Shown one piece after another: positions 1 to 11,755 of a stretch of 64,000 bases of DNA. The translations under genes were made by a program, and so were the position numbers. The number at the start of each line of letters is the position of its first letter. Position 1 is the first letter of the stretch. Source of the stretch: an uncultured Pseudorhodobacter sp. (GTDB taxonomy: Bacteria; Pseudomonadota; Alphaproteobacteria; Rhodobacterales; Rhodobacteraceae); contig CAJXWJ010000005.1 in the NCBI GenBank assembly GCA_913062925.1, positions 20,326-84,325 of the forward strand, read 5' to 3'. A model generated the notes under the pieces. It had not been told where the DNA came from. It did not search any database and worked only from the letters and a program-made list of their open reading frames with translations.

Positions 1-230
1 GTTTTGGGCGCCGGCGGGTGGCCCAGATCAAGGATGCGGTGCAACAAGGGCAGACCAAAAGCCGCGGTCTTACCGGTGCCGGTTTGCGCCAGACCCATCA
101 GGTCTTTGCCCGCCATGATATGCGGGATCGCCTGCACCTGGATCGGCGAAGGCATTTTCAACTGGGTTTTTTCAAGCGCTTTCAGAATGGTATCCGAGAG
201 GCCAAGATCGGCAAAAGTGGTGGTCATCAT
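1..230 (-). CDS. DEAD-box RNA helicase, N-terminal fragment (cut by window edge)
   Basis: Only the first 76 or so residues are inside the window; the gene runs off the left edge on the minus strand. The visible part starts MMTTTFADLGL and holds a Q-motif (FADLGLSD... MPSPIQVQAIP) followed by the Walker A / motif I AQTGTGKTAAFGLP. This order is diagnostic of DEAD-box ATP-dependent RNA helicases of the RhlE/CsdA type, which unwind structured RNA in ribosome assembly and mRNA decay. Two ATGs are adjacent (230 and 227), and an AGAAAGAC box precedes them. The exact subfamily cannot be told without the C-terminal half. Confidence 0.9.
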   Translation of the reverse strand, partial: MMTTTFADLGLSDTILKALEKTQLKMPSPIQVQAIPHIMAGKDLMGLAQTGTGKTAAFGLPLLHRILDLGHPPAPK

Positions 231-571
231 AGTCTTTCTGACGGCCCGCTGGCCGCCTTCGGCCCCAACCGCCTTGCAAGACGGGGGCCGACAGTGGGAA
301 GCGACACGCCCTCGCATCAGGCGAATGCCCGATACCGTTCCTGTCGCGGAACCCCTGCGTGCGGTGGGAACCAGTATCCATGGCCTTACACATGCTCACG
401 CGGCACGGGCACTATGGATGAGCTGCAAATGGGGGTTTTCGGGGCACATGTCAAGCGTAGGTTTTCTGTAGGCTTGCAGGTGGGTGCGCGGTTTAGCGGA
501 TTTTAGATATTTATCATGCAGGGGCGTTAGACGCTTCATGACAAACCCAAGGCCCTAAAACAAGGGCTGTA
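231..571. other. Intergenic leader between helicase and carB 3' hairpins
   Basis: About 340 bases without a credible gene. Open frames on the plus strand here have no ribosome binding site and no recognisable protein pattern. As the helicase reads leftward from 230, this stretch is most simply its promoter and 5' leader. A small hairpin GCCCT-AAAACA-AGGGC lies at 552-567. Long leaders are common for cold-inducible DEAD-box helicases, but nothing here proves such control. Confidence 0.4.
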
Positions 572-605
572 CCCACCCCTGTGCCGGGCGCGGCACGCGG
601 GTGGG
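572..605. terminator. Extended hairpin downstream of carB
   Basis: CCCACCC (572-578) pairs with GGGTGGG (599-605), and inside it GTGCCG (581-586) pairs with CGGCAC (591-596) around a GGCG loop. The two stems are separated by a small internal loop. It is the third hairpin downstream of carB and has no T-run on either strand, so it is more likely an mRNA 3'-end stabiliser or Rho-related structure than a classical intrinsic terminator. Confidence 0.45.
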
Positions 606-642
606 AAAGGGGAAAACTCACCAAGCAAACATGCACCCAGCT

Positions 643-664
643 GCCCGCACAAGTATGTGCGGGC
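643..664. terminator. Perfect 8-bp hairpin downstream of carB
   Basis: GCCCGCAC (643-650), loop AAGTAT, GTGCGGGC (657-664). It lies between the carB-proximal hairpin and the larger 572-605 hairpin. There is no T-run, so termination is inferred only from its position behind carB. Confidence 0.45.
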
Positions 665-677
665 GGTCGGGACTTAA

Positions 678-696
678 AACGCTCTACTTGAGCGTT
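678..696 (-). terminator. Likely intrinsic terminator of carB
   Basis: On the minus strand AACGCTC, loop AAGTA, GAGCGTT is followed directly by TTAAGT. The stem begins 28 bases after the carB stop codon. Stem, short loop and a weak T-tract fit a Rho-independent terminator. Confidence 0.6.
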
Positions 697-724
697 GTCT
701 CGGCGCGAAGGGCGCTGCCGTTCC

Positions 725-4054
<3,330 letters not shown>

Positions 4055-4288
4055 GATTGGCCCCCATCTGCGCAAAACTCTCGGGGTTATAGCCAGCACG
4101 CGCTTGGGCGCAAGGGGCATTTCGGCCGATTTTGCCATGCAGTTGGTGGTCGGTTTTTGCACAAGCGCCGCTGCAATTCGGCTTTGCCGCGCTATCTGGT
4201 CGCAAATGCGGGGTGCAAAGCCGCATTCCATCTGGCGAAAGCGGCAAGGCTGGCCTTATGTGGCGCAAATCAGGACGGGGAGTGCGGC

Positions 4289-5431
4289 GTGATCTTGATC
4301 GAAGACGGACCACAGGGGCGGCCAGCCCTGTTTGATGGCGCAGAGCGTCTGGTGCTGGCCGAGACCGCCGCGCAAGTCGCCCCCGCCTTGGCCGAGCTGG
4401 ACGCCGCCCGCGCGGCTGGCAAATGGGTGGCAGGCATGATCGCCTATGAGGCGGGCTATGCGCTGGAACCGGCACTTGCCGCACAGATGCCGGAGCGCGC
4501 GGGCAGGCTTTTGGCCTTTGGCATCTATGACGCCCCGCGCGATGCGACCCCGGTGCTAGAGCGTGCCAAAGCCCAAGCGCAGGGCGTGGCGGTCGCGCCA
4601 CTGATCCCGCAGATCAGCCGCGCAGAGTATGATGCGGCGATGGCGCGGGTGATGGGCTATATCGCGGCGGGCGATTGCTATCAGATCAACCTGACTTTTC
4701 CGCTGACGTCACAGCTGATTTCGGGCACGCCGCTGGGGCTTTACGGCGCGCTGCGTGCCAGTCAATCGGTCGGCCATGGCAGTTTTGTGGATCTGGGGCT
4801 GGAAGAGGTTCTGGTCTCGCGCAGCCCCGAGTTGTTCTTGCAAACCAGCGCCGAAGGCCGCATCGAGGCGCGGCCGATGAAAGGCACCGCCCCGCGCGAT
4901 GCCGATCCGGTGCGCGATGCGGAATTGGCCGAAGAGCTGCGCGCCTCGGCCAAAGGACAGGCCGAAAATCTGATGATCGTTGATCTTTTGCGCAATGATA
5001 TCAGCCGGGTGGCACAGGTGGGCTCGGTCAAGGTGCCGCAGCTATTCGCGGTGGAACATTACGCAACGCTGCACCAAATGGTCAGCCGCGTGGTGGGTCA
5101 GTTGCAGCAAGCTCCCTCGATGGCCGGGGTGATGGCGGCGCTGTTTCCCTGCGGCTCGATCACCGGGGCGCCAAAAATCCGCGCCATGCAGATCATCCGC
5201 GAGGTCGAAGCCCATCCGCGCGGCGCCTATTGCGGTGCCATCGGCTGGATGGCTCCAGATGGCGCATCAAGCTTTTCGGTGGCGATCCGCACGCTGCAGC
5301 TGCGCGGCGATCAGATTGTGCTGAATGTGGGCGGCGGCGTGGTGCAAGACAGCACGGCTGCGGGCGAATGGGAGGAAGCACTGTGGAAAGCACGCTATCT
5401 GCAAGGGCTGGTGCAGCAGATCTCAGGCTGA
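4289..5431 (+). CDS. pabB: Aminodeoxychorismate synthase component I
   Basis: 380 residues. Chorismate-utilising enzyme that converts chorismate and ammonia (from PabA) to 4-amino-4-deoxychorismate for folate. The TrpE/PabB core is clear: GDCYQINLTFPL, SRSPELFL, RPMKGTAPR, KGQAENLMIVDLLRND, CGSITGAPKIRAM and the closing GGGVVQDSTAAGEWEE. The short N-terminal domain points to PabB rather than anthranilate synthase. Start is a GTG at 4289 with GGGGAG seven bases upstream; the open frame extends much further left, but that part is the antisense of carB. The 3' end overlaps pabC by 49 bases, so the two are one transcription unit. Confidence 0.9.
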   Translation: MILIEDGPQGRPALFDGAERLVLAETAAQVAPALAELDAARAAGKWVAGMIAYEAGYALEPALAAQMPERAGRLLAFGIYDAPRDATPVLERAKAQAQGVAVAPLIPQISRAEYDAAMARVMGYIAAGDCYQINLTFPLTSQLISGTPLGLYGALRASQSVGHGSFVDLGLEEVLVSRSPELFLQTSAEGRIEARPMKGTAPRDADPVRDAELAEELRASAKGQAENLMIVDLLRNDISRVAQVGSVKVPQLFAVEHYATLHQMVSRVVGQLQQAPSMAGVMAALFPCGSITGAPKIRAMQIIREVEAHPRGAYCGAIGWMAPDGASSFSVAIRTLQLRGDQIVLNVGGGVVQDSTAAGEWEEALWKARYLQGLVQQISG

Positions 5432-6015
5432 TCGAGACGCTGGCTTGGGATGGCACTGCCTTTACCCCGCGCTTGCCGCTGCACCTGCAAAGGCTGCAGC
5501 GCTCGGCCGAAAAGCTGGGCTGGCACTGCGATCTGGACCGCGCCCAGACAGCGCTGCAGGCGGCGGTTACGCCCGAGCAGCCTGCGCGGCTGCGCCTGAC
5601 GCTGGACCGCGCCGGCCAGATCGAGGTTCAAAGCGCGGCGCTGCCTGCGCCCGCAGATCACTGGCGCGTCGGTCTGTCACCGCTGCGGCTGGCGTCAACC
5701 GATGCCTGGCTGTCGATAAAATCCAGCCACCGCCCCACCTATGACGCCGCCCGCGCCGCCCTGCCTGCAGGGCTCGACGAAGTCATCTTGCGCAATGAAC
5801 GCGACGAGGTCTGCGACGGCAGCATCACCAATGTCTTCTTTGATCGCGGCCAAGGCCTGCGCACGCCGCCACTCGCCTGCGGCCTGCTCCCCGGCGTTTT
5901 GCGCGCAGCACTTGCCCTGCCCGAAGAGGTCTTGCAGGCCGCAGATTTGCCCAAAGTGCAGCTTTGGGTCGGCAATTCCCTGCGCGGTCTGATCCGCACG
6001 CGCTTTCAGACCTAG
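5383..6015 (+). CDS. pabC: Aminotransferase class IV, probable aminodeoxychorismate lyase
   Basis: 210 residues, PLP fold-type IV family. By context it releases pyruvate from aminodeoxychorismate to give 4-aminobenzoate. Family signs are KSSHRPTYDAAR (with the likely PLP lysine), LRNERDEVCDGSITNVFF and the TPPLACGLLPGVLR stretch. It starts with GTG at 5383 preceded by a perfect GGAGGA six bases away, inside the pabB frame, so translation is probably coupled to pabB. At 210 residues it is shorter than E. coli PabC (269). A more general class IV aminotransferase role cannot be excluded. Confidence 0.8.
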   Translation: MESTLSARAGAADLRLIETLAWDGTAFTPRLPLHLQRLQRSAEKLGWHCDLDRAQTALQAAVTPEQPARLRLTLDRAGQIEVQSAALPAPADHWRVGLSPLRLASTDAWLSIKSSHRPTYDAARAALPAGLDEVILRNERDEVCDGSITNVFFDRGQGLRTPPLACGLLPGVLRAALALPEEVLQAADLPKVQLWVGNSLRGLIRTRFQT

Positions 6016-6023
6016 CGGCTTTG

Positions 6024-6113
6024 GCTTTCATCTTGGTCTAAATATCCCCGCCGGAGGCTTCTGAGATTGGCCATAGATGCCTCCGGCGGGGATATTTAGA
6101 CCAAGATGAAAGC
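6024..6113. repeat. Perfect 35-bp inverted repeat (family site A)
   Basis: Left arm 6024-6058 and right arm 6079-6113 are exact reverse complements over 35 bases, with a 20-base loop. The right arm reads GCCTCCGGCGGGGATATTT then AGACCAAGATGAAAGC. It sits between the pabC stop and aspS. The same motif recurs at 29730, 33261, 46554 and 50612 in this window. It may act as a terminator or REP-like element. Confidence 0.9.
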
Positions 6114-6187
6114 AGCTGGGCTTGACTTCGGGCTTGCGGCGGGGTGTATCGGGGCCGAACCGTTAGCGCCTCGAAAAGGGGAAGAAT

Positions 6188-7966
6188 ATGCACGCCTATC
6201 GCAGCCATACTTGCGCCGATCTGAACACTGCTCATGTGGGGAATGAGGTCCGGCTTTCGGGCTGGGTTCACCGGGTGCGCGACCATGGTGGGGTCTTGTT
6301 TATTGATTTGCGCGATCACTATGGCATCACGCAGATTTTGGCGGATAGCGACTCGGCTGCGTTCAAGGATATTGAGAAGGTTCGCGCCGAATGGGTGGTG
6401 CAGATCGACGGGCGGGTTAAGGCGCGCGATGCGAGTTTGGTGAACCCAAAGTTGCCGACCGGCGAGATTGAAGTTTACGCCACCGCTTTGACGGTTTTGG
6501 GCGAGGCTGCAGAGCTGCCGATGCCGGTGTTTGGCGATGTGGATTATCCTGAGGAAACCCGTCTGACCTATCGCTTCCTTGATTTGCGGCGCGAGAAGTT
6601 GCACCGCAATATGATGATGCGCTCGAACGTCGTGCGCTCGATGCGCAAGCGGATGTGGGATCAGGGCTTTAACGAGTTTCAGACCCCGATCATTACCGCC
6701 TCGAGCCCTGAGGGCGCGCGGGATTTTCTGGTGCCGTCGCGGTTGCATCCGGGCAAGTTCTACGCCTTGCCGCAGGCGCCGCAGCAGTTCAAGCAGTTGA
6801 TCATGGTTGCAGGTTTTGACCGCTATTTCCAGATCGCGCCTTGTTTCCGCGATGAGGATCCGCGCGCAGATCGCTCGCCTACCGATTTTTATCAGCTTGA
6901 TATCGAGATGTCTTTTGTCGAGCAGGAAGATGTGTTTGCCGCCGTCCAGCCGGTGATCCAAGGGATTTTCGAGGAATTTGCGCCCGAGAAAAAGACCTAT
7001 TCTGACTGGACCAAGATCGCCTATCGCGACAGTTTGAAATGGTATGGCAGCGACAAGCCGGATCTGCGCAACCCGATCAAGATGCAGGATGTCTCGGCGC
7101 ATTTTGCCGGTTCGGGCTTTGCGATTTTTGCCAAGCTGTTGGAGCAAGACGGCAATGAGGTGCGTGCAATTCCCGCACCCACCGGCGGCAGCCGCAAGTT
7201 TTGTGACCGCATGAACGCTTTTGCGCAAAAAGAGGGTCTGCCGGGCATGGGCTATATCTTTTGGCGCAAGGCCGAAGATGGCTCGGGCATGGAGGCCGCG
7301 GGCCCCTTGGCCAAGAACATCGGACCCGAGCGTACCGAGGCGATCCGGTTGCAGTTGGGCTTGGGCGAGGGCGATGCTGCGTTCTTCCTTGGCGGCAAGC
7401 CCGAGGCCTTTGAGGCCACAGCAGGGCGGGCGCGCAATGAGATTGGCCGCGAGTTGGGGCTGACCGAGCAAAATTGCTTTAAATTCGCTTGGATCGTTGA
7501 TTTCCCGATGTTCGAGAAGACCGACGAGGGCAAGATTGACTTCAGCCACAACCCCTTCTCGATGCCGCAGGGCGGGATGGAGGCGCTGATGGGCGATCCT
7601 TTGCAGGTTTACGCCTATCAATATGACCTTGCCTGCAACGGTTACGAGCTGATTTCGGGTGGCATTCGCAACCACAAGCCCGAGATCATGTTCAAGGCCT
7701 TTGAGCTGGCGGGCTATCCGAATTCGGAAGTCGAAAAGCGGTTTGGCGGCATGGTCAAGGCGTTCAAATATGGCGCGCCTCCGCACGGGGGCTGTGCGGC
7801 GGGGATCGACCGCATCGTGATGCTTTTGGCCGATGAGGCCAATATTCGCGAGGTGATCATGTTCCCGATGAACCAGCGCGCCGAAGATTTGCTGATGGGC
7901 GCGCCCTCTGAACCGATGAATGCGCAGCTGCGCGAGTTGAACCTGCGGGTTGTGCCGAAAGAATAA
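6188..7966 (+). CDS. aspS: Aspartyl-tRNA synthetase, probably non-discriminating
   Basis: 592 residues, typical of bacterial AspRS. It charges tRNA-Asp. The protein has an N-terminal OB-fold anticodon domain ([19 protein letters not shown], ~25-43), the class II catalytic core with motif 2 ([19 protein letters not shown]), the bacterial GAD insertion (~300-410) and motif 3 ([16 protein letters not shown]). The stretch RVRDHGG carries His33 where E. coli has Leu; family knowledge links His here to enzymes that also aspartylate tRNA-Asn for later amidation by GatCAB. Start ATG with AAGGGGAAG close upstream. A strong terminator follows. Confidence 0.97.
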   Translation: MHAYRSHTCADLNTAHVGNEVRLSGWVHRVRDHGGVLFIDLRDHYGITQILADSDSAAFKDIEKVRAEWVVQIDGRVKARDASLVNPKLPTGEIEVYATALTVLGEAAELPMPVFGDVDYPEETRLTYRFLDLRREKLHRNMMMRSNVVRSMRKRMWDQGFNEFQTPIITASSPEGARDFLVPSRLHPGKFYALPQAPQQFKQLIMVAGFDRYFQIAPCFRDEDPRADRSPTDFYQLDIEMSFVEQEDVFAAVQPVIQGIFEEFAPEKKTYSDWTKIAYRDSLKWYGSDKPDLRNPIKMQDVSAHFAGSGFAIFAKLLEQDGNEVRAIPAPTGGSRKFCDRMNAFAQKEGLPGMGYIFWRKAEDGSGMEAAGPLAKNIGPERTEAIRLQLGLGEGDAAFFLGGKPEAFEATAGRARNEIGRELGLTEQNCFKFAWIVDFPMFEKTDEGKIDFSHNPFSMPQGGMEALMGDPLQVYAYQYDLACNGYELISGGIRNHKPEIMFKAFELAGYPNSEVEKRFGGMVKAFKYGAPPHGGCAAGIDRIVMLLADEANIREVIMFPMNQRAEDLLMGAPSEPMNAQLRELNLRVVPKE

Positions 7967-7987
7967 GGCCGCTTTGGTCTGTACGGC

Positions 7988-8022
7988 AAAAGGCAAGGCG
8001 CAGCCCGCGTCTTGCCTTTTTT
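7988..8022 (+). terminator. Intrinsic terminator of aspS
   Basis: AAAAGGCAAG (7988-7997) pairs with CTTGCCTTTT (8011-8020), and the T-run continues to 8022. It lies 21 bases after the aspS stop. A classical GC-stem plus T-tract terminator. Confidence 0.85.
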
Positions 8023-8065
8023 GCATCTGACCTTAAGGTTTGGGCGACAGATCAGGGGGGCCAGC

Positions 8066-8779
8066 ATGGCAGAGGGTAAACGGTTCGGCGCGCCGGTTGG
8101 CGATTGGGCGGTGCCGCGGCGGCCAGAGCCTGTGGTTTTGCAAGGTCAGGCCGTGCGGCTGGAGCCGATGGCGGCGGATGCCCATGCGGCGGATCTGTTT
8201 CGCGCCTATTCGGGCCATGACGCGTTATGGGATTATCTGCCCTATGGGCCGTTTTCCTCGGCCTCGGGCTATCATCGGTTTTGCAAAGACACCGCTTCGG
8301 GCAGCGATCCTGCGTTTTATGTGTTGCGCGACCTTGATACCGGGCTTTGTGGCGGGGTTGCCAGCTATCTGCGCATCACCCCCGAGGCCGGGTCGATCGA
8401 GGTTGGCCATATCTGCATTGCCCCCGAGATGGCGCAAAGCCGCGCTTTCACCGAGGCGATGTTTTTGATGATGCAATGGGCCTTTGCGGCGGGCTATCGC
8501 CGCTATGAGTGGAAATGCGATGCCTGCAACATGCCGTCGCGGCGTGCGGCCCAGCGGTTGGGCTTTTCTTACGAGGGGATTTTCCGTCAAGCGGGGGTCG
8601 TCAAGGGGCGCAATCGTGACACTGCTTGGTTTGCAGTGATTGATGCGGAATGGCCTGCGCTGCGCGAGGCGTTTTTGGCTTGGCTGGCGCCGCAGAATTT
8701 TGATGCGGCGGGGCGGCAGAAAGAACGCCTGTCCGATCTGACACGGCTGGTGCGGGCGGGGTCTGATCCGGCGCTTTAG
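8066..8779 (+). CDS. GNAT-family acetyltransferase (RimJ/RimL type)
   Basis: 237 residues. The segment VVLQGQAVRLEPMAADAHAADLF and the later SIEVGHICIAPEMAQSRAFTEAM and YRRYEWKCDACNMPSRRAAQRLGF stretches follow the order of GNAT N-acetyltransferases related to RimJ/RimL, which transfer acetyl from acetyl-CoA to protein N-termini or small amines. The substrate is unknown. I chose ATG 8066, preceded by AGGGGGG, over an earlier in-frame ATG at 8012 that lies in the aspS terminator. Its last four bases overlap the convergent gene on the other strand. Confidence 0.8.
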   Translation: MAEGKRFGAPVGDWAVPRRPEPVVLQGQAVRLEPMAADAHAADLFRAYSGHDALWDYLPYGPFSSASGYHRFCKDTASGSDPAFYVLRDLDTGLCGGVASYLRITPEAGSIEVGHICIAPEMAQSRAFTEAMFLMMQWAFAAGYRRYEWKCDACNMPSRRAAQRLGFSYEGIFRQAGVVKGRNRDTAWFAVIDAEWPALREAFLAWLAPQNFDAAGRQKERLSDLTRLVRAGSDPAL

Positions 8780-9570
8780 CTGCCGTCTGTCGAGAAAAAT
8801 CCGGCTTCCCGTGCATCAAGGCGTTTGGCGACCAGCCGCAGCAGATCACCAAGATCAGCATTCGGGCTGGCGGCTTGGCCTGCGGCCTGTTCAAGCGCCG
8901 TGTCGCGGGCGTGATGGGCGACGCCTTGCAAAAAGGCGGTAACATAGCTGCGGTCAGCCAGATCGGGGTTGGTGGCAAGCCATTGCGCGGCGCTTGCCAG
9001 ATCGTCGTGCAGCGCCAGCGGGTCGGGGATAAAGGTTTCTTCGACCATCTGTGACAGGCCAAGGCCTGGCATATGCTGGCGCAGAGTTTGGCAAAAGGCG
9101 GCAAGGCTTTCCAGTGGTTTGTCCAAAAATCCATCCGCGCCTGCTTCCAGCGCGGTGCTGCGCCCCTCTGGCGAGCCAGAAGTGCCCAAGATCACCTTTG
9201 GGCGTTTGTTCGAGCGGGCAAGGTCGCGAATCAGCGCCTCGCCGCGGCCATCGGGCAGGCCAAGGTCGATAATCACCACATCTGGGCGATAGACGCGCAG
9301 ATGCGCGCGCGCCTCTTTCAGGGTGGTGGCGCGGCGCATCCTTGCACCGGCGCGCATCGACATCAGGCGCAACACCTCGCAGGCAAAGCGACTGTCTTCG
9401 ACCGCAAGGATGGTAACGCCCTGCAAGGGCAGCAGATTTTTCGACTTTTCTTCTGCCGCAGCAAAGCCCTTGGGCGGCAGCGGGGCGGCGGAAAGCAGGG
9501 GTTGGCGCGGCAAGGGTTTGACCGGAGAGGCCTTGGCCGTTGGCGGGGTAAAGGGATTTTGCGCGGGCAT
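8776..9570 (-). CDS. Response regulator with receiver domain and unassigned C-terminus
   Basis: 264 residues. After a proline-rich N-terminal ~48 residues comes a CheY-like receiver domain (~51-165). Its acidic pocket is E58-D59, the phospho-acceptor D102 lies in VVIIDLGLPDGRG, and the lysine K151 is in FLDKPLES. The last ~95 residues are helical and contain no DNA-binding or enzymatic motif that I recognise. Start ATG 9570 was preferred over an upstream ATG at 9708 whose extension is Arg/Ala-rich and has no counterpart in the family. No histidine kinase is adjacent. The partner and output are unknown. Confidence 0.8.
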   Translation of the reverse strand: MPAQNPFTPPTAKASPVKPLPRQPLLSAAPLPPKGFAAAEEKSKNLLPLQGVTILAVEDSRFACEVLRLMSMRAGARMRRATTLKEARAHLRVYRPDVVIIDLGLPDGRGEALIRDLARSNKRPKVILGTSGSPEGRSTALEAGADGFLDKPLESLAAFCQTLRQHMPGLGLSQMVEETFIPDPLALHDDLASAAQWLATNPDLADRSYVTAFLQGVAHHARDTALEQAAGQAASPNADLGDLLRLVAKRLDAREAGFFSTDGS

Positions 9571-9724
9571 TGGGCAACCTTGGCTGGGGGCGGTTACGCC
9601 ATTTGACCGCGCTTGCGCTAATATTCGGTAAAGTCTGCTTGCGATTTTCGCGGCTGCGACGGATCGGCCTCTTGCCCCAGCTGGTTTGGCCGCGCATAAC
9701 CGCGCCAAAGACGGAGGTAGGGCG

Positions 9725-10129
9725 ATGATCGGACGTTTGAATCATGTGGCGATTGCCGTGCCAGATTTGGCGGCAGCGGCGGCGCAATATCGCAATACCT
9801 TGGGCGCAAAGGTGGGTCCTGCACAGGACGAACCTGACCACGGCGTCACGGTGGTGTTTATCGAGCTGCCCAATACCAAGATCGAATTGCTGGCAGCTTT
9901 GGGCGAGGCCTCGCCGATCTTGGGGTTCTTGGAAAAGAACCCCGCAGGCGGCATTCATCATATCTGCTATGAGGTCGATGACATTCTGGCCGCGCGGGAT
10001 CATTTGTTGGCTAGTGGCGCGCGGGTTTTAGGCTCGGGCGAGCCAAAGATTGGTGCGCATGGCAAGCCGGTGTTGTTCTTGCATCCCAAGGATTTCAACG
10101 GCTGTTTGGTAGAATTGGAGCAAGTATGA
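9725..10129 (+). CDS. mce: Methylmalonyl-CoA epimerase
   Basis: 134 residues, the usual length. A vicinal oxygen chelate protein that interconverts (R)- and (S)-methylmalonyl-CoA in propionyl-CoA catabolism. Metal ligands are in place: H7 in LNHVAIAV, H79 in GGIHHICYEV, E130 in CLVELEQ. GGAGG precedes ATG 9725. The stop codon overlaps the next gene's start (ATGA), so the two genes are translationally coupled. Confidence 0.93.
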   Translation: MIGRLNHVAIAVPDLAAAAAQYRNTLGAKVGPAQDEPDHGVTVVFIELPNTKIELLAALGEASPILGFLEKNPAGGIHHICYEVDDILAARDHLLASGARVLGSGEPKIGAHGKPVLFLHPKDFNGCLVELEQV

Positions 10130-10401
10130 CGATCACTGCGGCACTGGTGTTGTTTGCGGTTTGTTGGTGGATGGTGTTTTTCTGCGTCCTGCCGATGCGG
10201 TTTCGCTCGCAGGCGGATGAGGGGCGGGTCGAGGTGGGCACGCCGGCGTCGGCCCCCGAACAGGCCCATATCGCGGCCAAGGCTAAGATCACCACGCTTG
10301 TGTCGCTGGTGGTGTTTGCGGTGCTTTATCTCATCATCACGATGGGGGATTTTACCATCGCCGATGTCGATGTCTTTGGCCTATGGAAAAACCGCTTCTG
10401 A
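10126..10401 (+). CDS. DUF1467 family small membrane protein
   Basis: 91 residues with two hydrophobic segments (residues ~3-23 and ~56-76) joined by a polar cytosolic or periplasmic loop. The start VLFAVCWWMVFFCVLPMRF is characteristic of the DUF1467 proteins of alphaproteobacteria, which are often found next to methylmalonyl-CoA epimerase. The function is unknown. It overlaps mce by four bases. Its final 21 bases overlap the convergent EI24 gene. Confidence 0.85.
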   Translation: MTITAALVLFAVCWWMVFFCVLPMRFRSQADEGRVEVGTPASAPEQAHIAAKAKITTLVSLVVFAVLYLIITMGDFTIADVDVFGLWKNRF

Positions 10402-11094
10402 GCCGGCATCGCGTGCCAGTCTGTGGAACAGATGGGTAAAGCTTGCCACGCCTAGAACTGGAATAATCAGGTTTAAAAGCGGCACCGTCAGCGGTGCTGC
10501 CATCAGCGTGCCGGCCGTCCAGATCAGCGCCCAATGGCTACGGCGCAGGGCTTTGGCGGCGGGGCGGCCAATGCGGCGGCTGGCGACCAGAACAAAATAC
10601 TCACGCCCCAGAAGATTGCCGTTCACCACCCAAAACAGCAGCGGTGCCAGCGGCCCCGCGATGCCATAGAACAGCAGCGCCAGCAGATTTACCGCAAGCA
10701 GCAGGCCAACAAAGTTCACCGTGTCGATCAGCATGGTGCCAAAGGGCGTTTCAAAGGCCGGTGGCAAATGTGGGTAATGGCGATCCTCGACCGCTTGGGC
10801 GATGGTTTCCAAAAACAGCCCGACAAAGGCCGAGGCCAGTGGAACCATCAGCACAACCGAAAGCGCCAGCATTAGCAGCGCCGCTCCCCAGCCGATCAGC
10901 CCATGCAGCCCCTCAATCGGGCCAAACCAAGGCAGCGTAACGCTGGTCGGGCTGAGGCCATCCAGCAGCCATATCACCGCCCCAGTAAAGACCAGCAGCA
11001 ACAGCACCGCAAGGGCGATGCCACCAAAGATCACCCGCAAAAACCGCGGATCCCCCAGCTGCGCCAGCGCCCGCAAAAACGCGGTCAGGATCAT
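10381..11094 (-). CDS. EI24/CysZ-like integral membrane protein
   Basis: 237 residues with four or more hydrophobic segments (e.g. VIFGGIALAVLLLLVFTGAVIW and GWGAALLMLALSVVLMVPLA). The FVGLFLETIAQAVEDRHYP and FVVNGNLLGREYF-type stretches fit the EI24/CysZ family. CysZ is a sulfate channel in enterobacteria, but many alphaproteobacterial members lack a known substrate, so sulfate uptake is not claimed. ATG 11094 overlaps the nitroreductase stop in ATGA fashion. The nitroreductase is therefore translated first in the same operon. Confidence 0.75.
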   Translation of the reverse strand: MILTAFLRALAQLGDPRFLRVIFGGIALAVLLLLVFTGAVIWLLDGLSPTSVTLPWFGPIEGLHGLIGWGAALLMLALSVVLMVPLASAFVGLFLETIAQAVEDRHYPHLPPAFETPFGTMLIDTVNFVGLLLAVNLLALLFYGIAGPLAPLLFWVVNGNLLGREYFVLVASRRIGRPAAKALRRSHWALIWTAGTLMAAPLTVPLLNLIIPVLGVASFTHLFHRLARDAGSEAVFP

Positions 11095-11666
11095 GGCTGC
11101 GCCCAAGTTACCAGCTTGGCCAGATCGGGGCGCGGCCGGTCTGGTGTCGGGTTGGCCGCCTGGCCTATGTGGATGAGTCCGGCCACGCTTTCGTCCGCAG
11201 TGCAGCCAAAGGCCGCCGCGCAAAATGCCGCGTCATGGCTGGGCCAGCCCGACAGCCAATTTGCCGCCCAGCCCTTGGCAAGTGCGGCATTGACCACGCC
11301 CAAGCACAGCGCGCCGGCTGATAAGATTTGCTCGGAGAGCGGCACCTTGTCCGAGGCTTTGGGCGACGAGATCACCGCCACAGCAAGGTGGCCGCGATCA
11401 AACTGCCCGCGCGCCTTGTCAGTTTTCTCGGCATCCACCCCCAGAGTTCGGGCATGGGCCTCGGCCAGATCGGCCAGCCGTGCCATTGCCGGACGCTCGA
11501 TCACCACCAGCCGCCAAGGCTCTAGCTTGCCATGATCGGGCACCCGCAGCGCGGCGGTCAGGATCTCGATCACTTCGGCGCGGGCGGGCACCTCGCCTGT
11601 GTAAAGCTTTGCGGGCGAGGATTGGCGGCTTTGCAAAAAGGCAAAGGCTTGCGGATTGGCGGGCAT
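11091..11666 (-). CDS. Nitroreductase family protein (YdjA-like)
   Basis: 191 residues. FMN-dependent nitroreductase fold: FLQSRQSSPAKLYTGEVP at the N-terminus, LRVPDHGKLEPWRLVVIERPA (flavin binding) and GWAANWLSG. Length and pattern match the small single-domain YdjA type, which reduces nitro-compounds or flavins with NAD(P)H; the natural substrate is unknown. ATG 11666 was chosen because GGAGAT precedes it. An earlier in-frame ATG at 11714 adds 16 residues without support. Confidence 0.85.
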   Translation of the reverse strand: MPANPQAFAFLQSRQSSPAKLYTGEVPARAEVIEILTAALRVPDHGKLEPWRLVVIERPAMARLADLAEAHARTLGVDAEKTDKARGQFDRGHLAVAVISSPKASDKVPLSEQILSAGALCLGVVNAALAKGWAANWLSGWPSHDAAFCAAAFGCTADESVAGLIHIGQAANPTPDRPRPDLAKLVTWAQP

Positions 11667-11755
11667 CGAAATCTCCTTTGGCTCAGAGGTGGCCTGTGAT
11701 GGGGCTTGCGTCAAGGGGCCTTGCTCTTGGTGGTGCAGGCGGGCAGCATGGCGCG

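Noticed and set aside
4..506. Two plus-strand open frames at the left edge
   Set aside because: They overlap the helicase in antisense and its leader; no ribosome binding site; no recognisable protein.
6038..8026. 662-residue open frame on the minus strand opposite aspS
   Set aside because: Complete shadow of aspS; it would run through the perfect inverted repeat and terminator; no family pattern.
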